A DNA stretch of 64,000 nt, taken from assembly GCF_000223905.1 (NCBI RefSeq), contig NC_015948.1, positions 1,550,001-1,614,000 on the forward strand. The letters run 5' to 3'. This DNA comes from Haloarcula hispanica ATCC 33960. Its GTDB lineage: Archaea > Halobacteriota > Halobacteria > Halobacteriales > Haloarculaceae. Numbering within the stretch: the stretch's first letter is position 1; each line of letters begins with the position of its first letter. The notes beneath the pieces are model-generated. The model was not told where the DNA came from, searched no databases, and worked only from the letters and a program-made list of their open reading frames with translations. Below, piece by piece: positions 44,123 through 52,087 of the stretch. A program made the translations under genes and the position numbers.

Positions 44123-44608
44123 ATGCACGAACGCGCTTCGGAATTTGCGGACCGGGCCCGTGACCGATACGGGGTTGACCTCGATGTCTCGGAATTCGAG
44201 TCGGGAACGGAAACAGCCGCAGCGGCCGCCGAGGCCATCGGCTGCGAGACGGCCGCCATCGCATCGACCATCGTCGTCGCACTTGCAGGCAGCAATCGCG
44301 ACGGTGACCTCGTCGCCGCAATCACGAGCGGTGCGAACCGTCTTGACCTTGACGCGGTCGCGAACCACTACGGTGCAGAAACCGCGTCGATGGCCGACCC
44401 GGGCGACATTCGGAGCGTCGTCGGCTGGAGCATCGGCGGCGTCCCCCCGATCTGTCACGATACGGCCCTCCCGACCACGGTCGACCCGACACTGACCCAC
44501 TACGACGTTGTTCACGCTGCCGCCGGCACGCCGAGCGCGGTGTTTGCGGTCGAACCGGACCGATTGGTGGACCTCGCCGACGCCGACGTCGTCGACCTCA
44601 CAGAGTAG
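44123..44608 (+). CDS. YbaK / aminoacyl-tRNA deacylase domain protein
   Basis: 161 residues. It is the YbaK/ProX fold: SEFADRARDRYGVDLDVSEF, IASTIVVALAGSNRDGDLVA (conserved Lys position replaced by Val/Ala), SGANRLDLDAVANHYGAE and VVGWSIGGVPPICHDTALPT with the GGVPP motif. In bacteria such proteins hydrolyse mischarged Cys/Ala-tRNA(Pro). Archaeal versions are of unknown specificity. ATG 44123 (MHERASEF) is chosen over the frame start upstream. No partner gene is coupled; the next gene is 211 bases away. Confidence 0.87.
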   Translation: MHERASEFADRARDRYGVDLDVSEFESGTETAAAAAEAIGCETAAIASTIVVALAGSNRDGDLVAAITSGANRLDLDAVANHYGAETASMADPGDIRSVVGWSIGGVPPICHDTALPTTVDPTLTHYDVVHAAAGTPSAVFAVEPDRLVDLADADVVDLTE

Positions 44609-44819
44609 CGCCGACGGTGCGGCCATCCATCGTTTCAGGCTTGTTGGCACTCAGACCGGGGGTCGAGTACTGGCCGCGGAACCGGCCGGTCAGTACCCGG
44701 GGAAACAGCCGACAGACGGACGAAACACAGCAGGAGCGGTTGTATCGCCAGCTGCGATGACAGATCGCGAACATACAGAAGAGGTTTACAACCGCAGATG
44801 AAACCGAGAAGACGCTACT

Positions 44820-45386
44820 ATGCCCTCCAAGCAAGCCGTTAGTAGTCTCGGGAGTCTACTCGCCGTACTCGGACTCTCCGGGGTCGCAACAGCACAGCCT
44901 ACAGCCCCGGGTGGAGGTCTTAGCCCGGCGCTCGAAGTCGTTCTCCGATTCGGTGTCGGGTTCGTCATTCTTGCAGTATTAGGTGCTGCAGCCGCCGCTA
45001 TCGGCCCGAAGTATACGACTAACGCCGTGCGGGAGATTCAGAACGATCTCGGCGGCGCAATCGGCTGGGGAGTTCTCGTCGGCATTTTCCTCCCCATCGG
45101 GCTGGTGATACTCGCGCTGACGGTTATCGGCGCTCTGATCTCGATCCCCGGGCTGCTTCTCATCGGCATCCTGGGTATCATCGGTACCGGCATTACTGCC
45201 GTCTGGGTCGGGAACTCGGTTATCGGCGATGACGGGACAGTGAGCGCAACAGATGGCGTCGCTGGCGGACTGTTACTGGCCGTCCCGTTCGCAATTCCGG
45301 TCGTCGGTGGCCTCCTCCTCAACCTCATAACGCTCGTCGGCCTCGGTGTCGTCGGCCGCGGGCTGTACGAGGACTGGACGGACTGA
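44820..45386 (+). CDS. Integral membrane protein, unknown function
   Basis: 188 residues. A probable signal or first TM (AVSSLGSLLAVLGLSGVATA) is followed by a Pro/Gly region and four more TM helices (VVLRFGVGFVILAVLGAAAA, LVGIFLPIGLVILALTVIGA, SIPGLLLIGILGIIGTGITA and LLLAVPFAIPVVGGLLLNLI). Gly-rich helices and short loops resemble the membrane part of bactofilin-linked or DUF-type haloarchaeal proteins, but no family can be named with confidence. It is preceded by 211 bases without a gene and ends 52 bases from the convergent lipoprotein gene. Confidence 0.7.
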   Translation: MPSKQAVSSLGSLLAVLGLSGVATAQPTAPGGGLSPALEVVLRFGVGFVILAVLGAAAAAIGPKYTTNAVREIQNDLGGAIGWGVLVGIFLPIGLVILALTVIGALISIPGLLLIGILGIIGTGITAVWVGNSVIGDDGTVSATDGVAGGLLLAVPFAIPVVGGLLLNLITLVGLGVVGRGLYEDWTD

Positions 45387-45438
45387 GCGAGTTTCTCGCC
45401 CACCGTTCAGCGGTTTCTCTCTGTTGCTGACGAGTGGG

Positions 45439-46206
45439 TCAACTGGTACCGGGACAGCCGAGTTCGTAGGGGTCGTCGTACACCTCCGGTGGTACCGAGA
45501 TTTTGGTCGGTTCGTCGAAGTCAGTGTATCTGAGCGTAATTATCGCGGTTGCGGTCGCGCCTCGCTGTGAGATTTTTAGTCGGAGTTCCGATTTTACTGG
45601 CTGGTTCGTTTCCGGGTCGAGCCAGAGTCGCGCCGTCGCGTTCTCGAGCGAGCCGCGGTTGAGCGCCATGTCGCCAGCCTGTCGGCGATTCATCAGTGAC
45701 TCGATAGTCTCGGCGCTCGGGGAGGCCGTGACGAGGACAGTCCGGTTACCGTCAAGCGTCTCATTGCCCCGCCAGTAGACGTTCGAGCGTTCGAAGAGCA
45801 GTACTTGCCGATGGAGCGGTGTCGCGGTTGCCCACGGCTCGGAGCGCGAAACGTTCTCGACGCCGTAGCCGTCCCAGGGTTCCTGACAGCCCTGGTACGC
45901 TTTGTACCCGTCGACATAGGACTCAACCGTTTGGTCTTGTGTCCGCGTCGTCGCTTGCATCCGTTTTTCCGAGACGTTCACCGCACCCTCACCATCGACT
46001 CGCACGGTCCGTGACTGCTCACCGTCAGACGCAGTTACGTGCATATCCATTCCGAATCGGTACGCTTCGACGGCGGCGACAGTGCTGTTCGCCTCCTCGA
46101 CGGCCGCGACGGCGCGTTCGTCGCTCGGCGGCGGACTATCACCCACGAATGTGCCACAGCCAGCGAAGAGGGCAACGAAGCAGACGGCGAGGACCAATCG
46201 TCGCAT
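45439..46206 (-). CDS. Putative lipoprotein of the LolA-like/DUF6612 type
   Basis: 255 residues. The N-terminus RRLVLAVCFVALFAGCGTFV has a hydrophobic signal and the lipobox LFAGC, so lipid anchoring is predicted. The mature part is a beta-rich domain (YRFGMDMHVTASDGEQSRTV, NATARLWLDPETNQPVKSEL) with strands resembling LolA-like or DUF6612 lipoproteins that bind small or lipid ligands. It has one Cys-containing segment (AYQGCQEPWDG, ELGCPGTS). No enzyme motif. It converges on the membrane protein gene and is read in the same direction as the paralogous membrane hydrolase upstream. Confidence 0.75.
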   Translation of the reverse strand: MRRLVLAVCFVALFAGCGTFVGDSPPPSDERAVAAVEEANSTVAAVEAYRFGMDMHVTASDGEQSRTVRVDGEGAVNVSEKRMQATTRTQDQTVESYVDGYKAYQGCQEPWDGYGVENVSRSEPWATATPLHRQVLLFERSNVYWRGNETLDGNRTVLVTASPSAETIESLMNRRQAGDMALNRGSLENATARLWLDPETNQPVKSELRLKISQRGATATAIITLRYTDFDEPTKISVPPEVYDDPYELGCPGTS

Positions 46207-46263
46207 ACGATACCGTCGTTCCCCGTCGGTCTAAAATATCATGGATCCGACTGGTGAGAGCCC

Positions 46264-46785
46264 TCAAAACAATCTGAAGTCGAGTTGGGTCTGCAGGTCC
46301 GCTACTAGAATGTACGCCGCCAGTGCGAGAACGAGCACGGAAAACCCGGTCCAGAGGTGGAGATTCACTGCACCCTCGCCGACCCACTGCGGGACTGCCG
46401 GGCGCATAACGGGCCGCTGGAGCGGCCAGAGCAAGTCCGACGACACGTACGGGTCCGGGCGAAGGAGCTGTCGGTTATCAGCCACCAGATGTGAGAGATG
46501 GGCGAACGCGAACGCCGCCCCAAGTCTAGTCCGATCCGTTCGGACCGCATAGGCGACGACGGCAATCGAGAGCGGAATCGCGAACGGAAGCGAGTGCATA
46601 AACACCCGTCCAGAGGGAATCAAATGGAGTTCGTACGCCAGTGGCTTATCGATGAAATCCGGGAACTGGCTGCCGAAGAACGTCACTGCCAGTAAGTGAA
46701 GCGTTGGGAGCTGTCGATCGCGGAGAAGGGCGTATACTGCGACGGGAAGGAGGGCGATGATGAAATGTTCGATTGGGAGGACCAT
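46264..46785 (-). CDS. Membrane-bound metal-dependent hydrolase-like protein (paralogue of 37298)
   Basis: 173 residues. The pattern MVLPIEHFIIALLPVAVYAL, then SQFPDFIDKPLAYELHLIPS, FMHSLPFAIPLS, LSHLVADNRQLL mirrors the gene at 37298 position by position (H, PDxxDKPLA, MHS, SHxxxD). It is therefore a paralogue of the YdjM type with conserved putative metal ligands. It has three or four TM helices. ATG 46785 (MVLPIEHF) is preferred, since the upstream frame is not typical. It is the last recognisable gene before the mobile region starting near 46.8 kb. Confidence 0.8.
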   Translation of the reverse strand: MVLPIEHFIIALLPVAVYALLRDRQLPTLHLLAVTFFGSQFPDFIDKPLAYELHLIPSGRVFMHSLPFAIPLSIAVVAYAVRTDRTRLGAAFAFAHLSHLVADNRQLLRPDPYVSSDLLWPLQRPVMRPAVPQWVGEGAVNLHLWTGFSVLVLALAAYILVADLQTQLDFRLF

Positions 46786-47162
46786 TCTCTGACTCGGTAG
46801 TAGTGCTACGTTGATCTGGGAGGAAATACCTTGTGTGGGAGAGAAGTCTGCGTGTCGCATGGCATTCTCTTAACGAACAGCCAGTGCGCCCGCGGTAGTG
46901 ATTCCCCACCGTGTCGAGTGCGTTCCAATTGATTCATACGGGCCTCGTGGGAAGCGGTACTCTATCGCTCTCCTACCCAGTCGCCGTCTCGTCGAGTGTC
47001 TCGAATGTCCCCTGTATTGGTATCTGAACCCGGGACACACGACGTAGCGTAGTACTGCAATCACAACCTTGTCGCAGAATAGCAGACCCCTCAGCCACCT
47101 CCACGACAGTACACAGTCGTCCGAATAGATATATTCACAGAAAGGGATACACAGAGACACAA
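46786..47162. other. Intergenic region, possibly with insertion debris
   Basis: About 375 bases, with no clear gene. Around 46815-46855 the text ctgggaggaaatacc...gtggga loosely resembles the C-terminal part of tnpA, but the match is too weak to call. A TATA-like tract (atatatt, about 47128-47134) lies about 30 bases before vapB. Confidence 0.4.
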
Positions 47163-47402
47163 ATGCCGAGTAAAACAATTAATCTCAAAGAGGAAACGTA
47201 CGAGCGGTTGCGTCGTAAGAAAGGCGAAGGTGAGAGCTTTAGCGACGTTATTGATCGTATCCTTACCGAAGAGGAACATCCACTGTATGGATTGGTCGGG
47301 TTGGCAGAAGATGACGAAGTAGCGCAGAATCAAGAGAAATCCCGCTCATTCCGTGATGATGTCGATAGACGCATCAACGATGAGAGCCAGATTGAACAGT
47401 GA
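47163..47402 (+). CDS. vapB: VapB-type antitoxin
   Basis: 79 residues. MPSKTINLKEETYERLRRKK, then GEGESFSDVIDRILTEEE is the haloarchaeal VapB (UPF0330-like) pattern with an N-terminal beta strand/RHH DNA-binding part. The charged C-terminal tail (KSRSFRDDVDRRINDES) should wrap the PIN toxin. It precedes, with a GTGA overlap, a PIN toxin gene that is broken. A TATA-like element about 30 bases upstream suggests it may still be expressed. With the toxin inactive the antitoxin is an orphan and probably in decay or under other selection. Confidence 0.85.
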   Translation: MPSKTINLKEETYERLRRKKGEGESFSDVIDRILTEEEHPLYGLVGLAEDDEVAQNQEKSRSFRDDVDRRINDESQIEQ

Positions 47403-47773
47403 TTCTCGATGTATGCTTTTTGACTGATTTACTCGCTGAGGACGCCGGAGCAGTTGCAAAACTCGATGAGATCTCCGATGAACTACTTGTTGTCCAACCC
47501 TAGTCTATACCGACGTCGGAATCGGTATCGACCCAACGACAACGACTGGCCAACAGTTCGATGAGATTCTCGACGACAGTCCGTTAGTGCCATACGATAG
47601 CGAAGCTGCGCGTCGTGCCGTGGACGTTCAACGTGATCTTGCTCGCTCCGGGGAACAGATTGGTGCTGTCGAGGCAATGATCGCGGGGATTGCTGTTGGC
47701 CGTGATGAACCGGACGACCTCGTATCGAGGACAGCTCAGTGACTCCGATCAAGATGCTGTTGTACTTCCTTGA
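47399..47773 (+). pseudogene. vapC: Broken VapC (PIN domain) toxin
   Basis: A GTG overlapping the vapB stop starts MILDVCFLTDLLAEDAGAVA, with the first PIN Asp (Asp4), but a TAG at 47501 ends it after 34 codons. The remainder continues in another frame (YTDVGIGIDPTTTTGQQFDE, later VDVQRDLARSGEQIGAVEAM and IAGIAVGRDEPDD, the expected acidic PIN motif). A second frame change near 47735 precedes the last residues (SDSDQDAVVLP). A single missing base near 47500 restores the start. It is inactive as shown. Confidence 0.88.
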
Positions 47774-48504
47774 AAATACCCATGTGGCCTACCGTTTTGC
47801 TGATTGTCTCGATACAGGGAGTGGATTCGCAGCAAGAGCGTACTCGTAGTACCGTCCTCCAACGTCGTCTGTATCCTACTCAACCCAACTGGTGATTCCC
47901 AGCATGGCGAGCTCGTGTAGGTAACCTTGCATCCACCGAGGGAAGAGTGCACCTGTCACCGCCCGGTGGTGAATGACGTCGTACCGCGCTCGAATCGCTC
48001 GTGTCCGGACTGTCGTATCGCTTCCCTCGTGAGCTCTCATATGGACTACGCGGCTGCTGCCGTGGGTGGTGCTTTGGGGTTGATCTGCCGTTGGTACAGG
48101 TGTGCTGGTCCTGCCTGACTGGCGGAAAGCTTGTCCCGGACACACCTGATACCGAGTGTACTGGCTGGTTGTCATTGTCTGTCCGATAGATTCTCGTCTC
48201 AGACACACCCCACACCGAGTGAAAGATCGGATCTCCACAGCGTCTCTGATGAGCGGCAAGTAAGCGGGTTTCGGGACGAAAAGCGGACTGAGACAAAAGC
48301 CGCGAAGTTGCGGGTTGCATCGAATATGCAACCCGACTGCGTTTTATAATAGTCCACAAATGGATCTCGCAGGCACGCACCAAGTACCGAGTGTACTGAC
48401 CGCTGATCGTCGTTGACAGAGAGATACTCGTCATGAGCGGATCATGAACCGAACGTAAGCTGTGTATTCTCGGCCAGTCGTTCGGCGTTTACTGTAAGTG
48501 AACC
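47774..48504. other. Gene-free debris region left of the IS200/IS605 element
   Basis: About 730 bases. The minus frame near 47879-48000 reads RARYDVIHHRAVTGALFPRW, then MQGYLHELAMLGITSWVE. This resembles the winged-helix end of an Orc1/Cdc6 protein, but no more of such a gene is present. Three imperfect repeats of GACACACCYSAYACCGAGTG (48139-48158, 48202-48221, 48373-48393) are also seen. No intact gene. Confidence 0.4.
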
Positions 48505-48505
48505 G

Positions 48506-48526
48506 CCTCGGGGTCAAGCCCCGAGG
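48506..48526. repeat. Left-hand subterminal hairpin of the IS element
   Basis: CCTCGGGG (48506-48513), TCAAG, CCCCGAGG (48519-48526), identical to the copy at 50466-50486 and in the same orientation. It lies 12 bases after the tnpB stop, the place expected for the omegaRNA scaffold end. The sequence immediately left of it would serve as guide. Confidence 0.75.
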
Positions 48527-48537
48527 CTTCCCGTGGT

Positions 48538-49812
48538 TTAGTCGGACACTCCCATCCGACCATCGGCCTGATAGCCTCGGGCGGTCGGTTGGGTCACGGT
48601 CGGGGCGTCCACGGCCCCCGATGCCCGCCGTCGCACCTTCCGAACAACGGGAAGGCTGTTGAGAGCAGGCACATTCCAATCGAGTTTCTTCACGCCTTTC
48701 ACGGCGATGTTGACGCTTGCACCACGGTCGCTGTGGTCTTGATGCCCACAGTCCCGACAATTGAACCGTTTCTTGTTACGGTTCGCACGTTCCGTGTGTC
48801 CGCACATCGGACACCGTTGGCTCGTGTACTCGGGGTTAATCCACGCAGTCGGGATACCCTCGAACGACGCCTTGTACGACGTATAGAACTGGAGGGCGCG
48901 GAACGGAAGGTGGTGCAAGCGTCGGTTCATCCGCGTGCCGTAGTCGATACTGTCGCGCATCTCTTTGAGGTCTTCAAAGACGATGCACGGCTTCTCGAAC
49001 TGACGACTCCACTCCACGATGTGTCGAGACACCTTGTGGAGTCGGTCACGGACGAACCGTTCCTCACGCCCTTCCAGCGTGTCGTGGATGCTGTCTTTCC
49101 CCGCGTTCTGGACGCGCTTCCGCATCGTGAAGTAGCGGTGGCGCTCGAACTTGATTTCGGGGAAGTCAATAACCAACGAGTCCTCAATGCCATCCTCGGA
49201 GAGAGCGGTGAGAGCCACGTTGTCTTCGTTCACGTCCACACCGACGACCGTCCGCGAGTCCTGCTTGTCTCGAACGGTCTGTTCGGTGTTGGTGACGTTG
49301 ACGTGCAACTCAGCGTTGTCGTTGTGGAACAGGGCTTCCGCCGTCCCAATCTTCCACTCATCGCTTTCGAGTGCGGTCTGGAGAATGTCGAGGTTGGCGT
49401 CACTCCCTTTGAGGACGCCCGTGACGTGCTTGTACGGCTTCGCGCTGATGCGGAACGCCACGTCGCCGTCGTCGGTGAGCGACAGGTTGTACCCCTCCTC
49501 GTAGTTCGTTCGGAGGGGGTACGCGCCGTCCTTGGTGTGACTGGGTTTGCCGAAGTCGTCGTACTCGTAGTAGTTCTCCATCGCGCCGAGTGCTTTGGCG
49601 ACGACGCGCTGTGTCGTGTTTTTCACGAGGTTGGCGTCGTCGGCTACACGGTCGGGAATCGCGTCCCAGTCGACGCCTTGCTTGGCGAGACGGATGGTTT
49701 CGTTGTACACCGACCGCGCTTCGAGGGTGGCGTCGTACAGCAGGCTCTCGTTGTCACTCTGGATGTCGAGTTGGAAGTCCAGCGTCTTGACGAGAGCCTG
49801 TGAGTCGGTCAT
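48538..49812 (-). CDS. tnpB: RNA-guided endonuclease TnpB (OrfB of IS605 family)
   Basis: 424 residues. The RuvC-like site is complete: Asp193 (GVDVNEDNVAL), Glu280 (IVFEDLKEMRD) and Asp362 (HSDRGASVNIAVKG). A zinc finger, C334xxC337 and C352xxC355 (RCPMCGHTERANR / FNCRDCGHQ), sits between the last two. TnpB proteins use an omegaRNA from the element's right end to cut DNA at a TAM-adjacent target, which helps keep the element at its site. Residues 1-20 (MTDSQALVKTLDFQLDIQSD) are typical. Its ATG overlaps the stop of the small RHH gene (ATGA). The shadow frame on the other strand is ignored. Confidence 0.96.
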   Translation of the reverse strand: MTDSQALVKTLDFQLDIQSDNESLLYDATLEARSVYNETIRLAKQGVDWDAIPDRVADDANLVKNTTQRVVAKALGAMENYYEYDDFGKPSHTKDGAYPLRTNYEEGYNLSLTDDGDVAFRISAKPYKHVTGVLKGSDANLDILQTALESDEWKIGTAEALFHNDNAELHVNVTNTEQTVRDKQDSRTVVGVDVNEDNVALTALSEDGIEDSLVIDFPEIKFERHRYFTMRKRVQNAGKDSIHDTLEGREERFVRDRLHKVSRHIVEWSRQFEKPCIVFEDLKEMRDSIDYGTRMNRRLHHLPFRALQFYTSYKASFEGIPTAWINPEYTSQRCPMCGHTERANRNKKRFNCRDCGHQDHSDRGASVNIAVKGVKKLDWNVPALNSLPVVRKVRRRASGAVDAPTVTQPTARGYQADGRMGVSD

Positions 49813-49952
49813 TCTTGCTCGTTGGGTTGGACGTGACGGTAGTGGAGGAGGAGCGTGCGGAGTACGCTGTCGAAACTCGTGTGGCCCTCCTCGTCCTTGA
49901 GTTCGTCAAGGTCGTCGTACACGGTGTCGGATACCTTGAGTTGTTTCGTCAC
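49809..49952 (-). CDS. Tiny ribbon-helix-helix-like protein ahead of tnpB (47 residues)
   Basis: From a GTG at 49952, MTKQLKVSDTVYDDLDELKD then EEGHTSFDSVLRTLLLHYRH and VQPNEQE. The order strand-helix-helix with L-K-V-S at the start fits a ribbon-helix-helix (antitoxin/repressor-like) fold. The ATGA overlap with tnpB strongly indicates co-translation. Such small genes occur in front of tnpB in haloarchaeal IS elements and could repress transposition or regulate tnpB, but no function is established. It was too short for the usual length cut-off. Confidence 0.7.
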   Translation of the reverse strand: MTKQLKVSDTVYDDLDELKDEEGHTSFDSVLRTLLLHYRHVQPNEQE

Positions 49953-50047
49953 GTCTACCCCTTATTCTTCCACAGTTAAAAGTTTACTTGTGGTGGTCTG
50001 TGAGTCACTTCAAAGAATACTTTCGATTGGTCGTTGTATTGGTATGT

Positions 50048-50446
50048 ATGGGCGAGAAGCGGTCGAACCACACGGTGTACAACATTAACTACCACTTCGT
50101 GTGGTGTCCGAAGTACCGCCATACCATTCTCGAACCAATCGAGGATTCGCTGGAAGCGAGTTTCCGTGCCATGTGCGACGAGTACGGCTACGAGATACTG
50201 TCGCTCCACATCTCACCCGACCACGTACACCTGTTCCTGTCAGCCCACCCGAAGCATGCGCCGAGCGAGATTGTGCGAACGGGTAAGAGCATCACGGCGC
50301 GGGAGATGTGGGAACAGCACGAGTCGTACTTGAAGGAGTATCTGTGGGGAGGTGGGTTCTGGGAGGAATCGTACTACGTGGGGACGGCGGGTGATGTTTC
50401 GACCGACACGATTGAGCAGTATATCGAGCGAACGGAACACGTTTAA
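50048..50446 (+). CDS. tnpA: IS200 family transposase TnpA (HUH, Y1)
   Basis: 132 residues. The HUH motif is DHVHLFLS with His59 and His61, preceded by TVYNINYHFVWCPKYR. The nucleophile is probably Tyr125 in EQYIERTEHV. The conserved GFWEESYYVGTAGDVSTDTI lies between. It cuts and joins single-stranded DNA at the element's subterminal hairpins. ATG 50048 (MGEKRSNH) is preferred; the upstream part of the frame has no family match. Its last third matches the remnant at 43950-44066. It is divergent from tnpB, with about 95 bases between the RHH gene start and its own start. Confidence 0.95.
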   Translation: MGEKRSNHTVYNINYHFVWCPKYRHTILEPIEDSLEASFRAMCDEYGYEILSLHISPDHVHLFLSAHPKHAPSEIVRTGKSITAREMWEQHESYLKEYLWGGGFWEESYYVGTAGDVSTDTIEQYIERTEHV

Positions 50447-50465
50447 CGGGGCTTACGGCCTTCAC

Positions 50466-50486
50466 CCTCGGGGTCAAGCCCCGAGG
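50466..50486. repeat. Right-hand subterminal hairpin of the IS element
   Basis: CCTCGGGG (50466-50473), TCAAG loop, CCCCGAGG (50479-50486) is a perfect 8-base stem hairpin. The identical sequence lies at 48506-48526. TnpA recognises such hairpins at the element ends. Confidence 0.8.
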
Positions 50487-50487
50487 C

Positions 50488-50775
50488 ACTCGGCCTGCTC
50501 CGCCAGTAGACGCTGCGCCAGTGGTGAAATGAGGGTAAGTACTCCTATCTAGATATAGTCCATCGTGGACTGCATGCCTTCCCGCGCGTGACTTCAAGTA
50601 GCCTAGTGTGGGCAGTAGGCGATTACACTCGGTAGTGGGTGTGTGAAACTCCACTCAGACATATATAAATTTATGTGAAAAGCTACTAAAATGGTTTTAG
50701 ACCGGTTTTACTAAACTTCACTCGTTGCTTGGTCGCTACATTTATCATACAGGGACGGATTTGATAGAGTAAATA
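50488..50775. promoter_or_regulatory. AT-rich region before the Orc1/Cdc6 gene
   Basis: About 290 bases. Right of the IS end it is ordinary, then AT-rich (acatatataaatttatg, 50660-50676), with imperfect copies of AAACTYCACTC at 50646-50656 and 50713-50723. These flank the AT-rich core. Such repeats beside an orc gene are a hint of an origin, not proof. The Orc promoter must be here too. Confidence 0.4.
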
Positions 50776-51993
50776 ATGTCAGACTCAGATGAGGATGATA
50801 ATATCTTCAAAACCGGCGGAATATTTGCTAACAGGGAACTGGTACGCGTCGGCCACGTCCCCGATCTGGAGCGAGTCGTTGGGCGGGACGACGAAGTCAG
50901 CGCTATCGGGCAAGCACTCGGTCCAGCAACGGTCGGCGGCCCACCGGAGAGTACGATCATATACGGCAAGACCGGAACCGGAAAGTCACTCGTTGCGAGG
51001 TGTGTGTCTCGTGAGGCTCACTTCGAGGCACAGGCAAACGATATCTCGTTTCAGCAGGCGTACGTCGACTGCTCCGATTATCAGACCGACGCAAAGGCAA
51101 GCCGGGAGATGGCACGCAAACTAGTGGCGAGCCTCGACGCAGATATCGACGTCCCGCGTGTCGGGATCGGAGCCGCCGACTACCGTGACATCACCTGGGA
51201 CCTACTTGAGGAGTACAACATTAACTCACTGGTCGTCATTCTCGATGAAATCGACAAGTTAGACGATGATGAACTGTTACGCAGCCTCTCTCGGGCTCGC
51301 GAGAGCGGGAAGGCAGAGACACACGTCGGCGCCATCTGCATCAGTAACAAGATCGAATATCGCGAGCGCTTGAGCGAACGCATCGACTCAAGTCTGCAGG
51401 AGAACGAACTCGTCTTTGACCCCTACGATGCTGGTCAGTTACGAGCAATCTTGGACAACCGGACGGATGCCTTCGAACCGGACGTGTTGGAGCACGATGT
51501 GATCCCAAAGGTCGCTGCCCTCTCAGCCAAAGAACACGGGGATGCACGGAAAGCGATCGATACGCTATACGAAGCTGGTCGTCTCGCTGAGAAACAGGGG
51601 ACGGAGACAGTCACAGTCTCGCACGTCGATGACGCCGTCCAACGAGCGGAGGTGAACCGCTTCGAGAAACTCGTGCGTGGGACGACGCCGCATGTGAAAT
51701 ACATCCTCCGAGCGCTGGCGCTACTTACCGTCGACAACCCAGCTCAGGAAGCTTTTCGAACTCATCAGATCTATACGCTTTATTTAAAGGTCGCTGAGCA
51801 GGCTGGAGCGGATCCACTCTCCGAGGATCGCGTGTACCGGCTGCTGAAAGAACAATCGTTTCTCGGGGTGACTGACTCGAATCACACGGGGGGTGGACAG
51901 GGTGAAGGGAGCTACCTAGAGCATCGACTGCTTCGGGATCCAGATGTTGTCATTCAGGCTATAGATGGCTCAGCGACGGGCGGGGCCCCATGA
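50776..51993 (+). CDS. cdc6: Orc1/Cdc6 family replication initiator
   Basis: 405 residues. The AAA+ domain has Walker A YGKTGTGKSLVARC at about 64-72 and Walker B SLVVILDEIDKLDDDELLRS near residue 155. The lid carries sensor residues in AICISNKIEYRERLSERIDS and KVAALSAKEHGDARKAIDTL. A C-terminal winged helix (HQIYTLYLKVAEQAGADPLS, YRLLKEQSFLGVTDSNHTGG) should bind origin repeats. Halobacteria carry many Orc1/Cdc6 paralogues, often beside their own origins and on mobile DNA. An IS element sits just upstream. The gene is complete with a clean start in an AT-rich leader. Confidence 0.95.
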   Translation: MSDSDEDDNIFKTGGIFANRELVRVGHVPDLERVVGRDDEVSAIGQALGPATVGGPPESTIIYGKTGTGKSLVARCVSREAHFEAQANDISFQQAYVDCSDYQTDAKASREMARKLVASLDADIDVPRVGIGAADYRDITWDLLEEYNINSLVVILDEIDKLDDDELLRSLSRARESGKAETHVGAICISNKIEYRERLSERIDSSLQENELVFDPYDAGQLRAILDNRTDAFEPDVLEHDVIPKVAALSAKEHGDARKAIDTLYEAGRLAEKQGTETVTVSHVDDAVQRAEVNRFEKLVRGTTPHVKYILRALALLTVDNPAQEAFRTHQIYTLYLKVAEQAGADPLSEDRVYRLLKEQSFLGVTDSNHTGGGQGEGSYLEHRLLRDPDVVIQAIDGSATGGAP

Positions 51994-52087
51994 CGATGTT
52001 TCACTCGTTACGTGGTGTGTGGGTCGGCTTCGATATTAAACCGCAGAGGGGAGCCAAAGCGCAGTTCCGTTTCCGCTAGAGTTCATG

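Larger units (their letters stand above)
48505..50487. mobile_element. IS200/IS605 family element with divergent tnpA and tnpB
   Basis: The element has tnpB leftwards, a tiny RHH-type gene overlapping it, and tnpA rightwards. Both ends show the same hairpin: CCTCGGGG-TCAAG-CCCCGAGG at 48506-48526 and at 50466-50486, in the same orientation, as expected for LE/RE subterminal hairpins of single-strand transposition (no terminal inverted repeats, no target duplication). The hairpin on the tnpB side overlaps the 3' end of tnpB transcript, where the omegaRNA scaffold of TnpB is expected. The element looks complete and intact. Confidence 0.85.

Noticed and set aside
46815..46855. Weak resemblance to the end of tnpA
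   Set aside because: Only a few scattered matches (ctgggaggaa, gtggga); not enough to claim a second remnant.
48589..49803. 404-codon plus-strand frame opposite tnpB
   Set aside because: tnpB shows complete catalytic motifs on the minus strand; this frame is a shadow.
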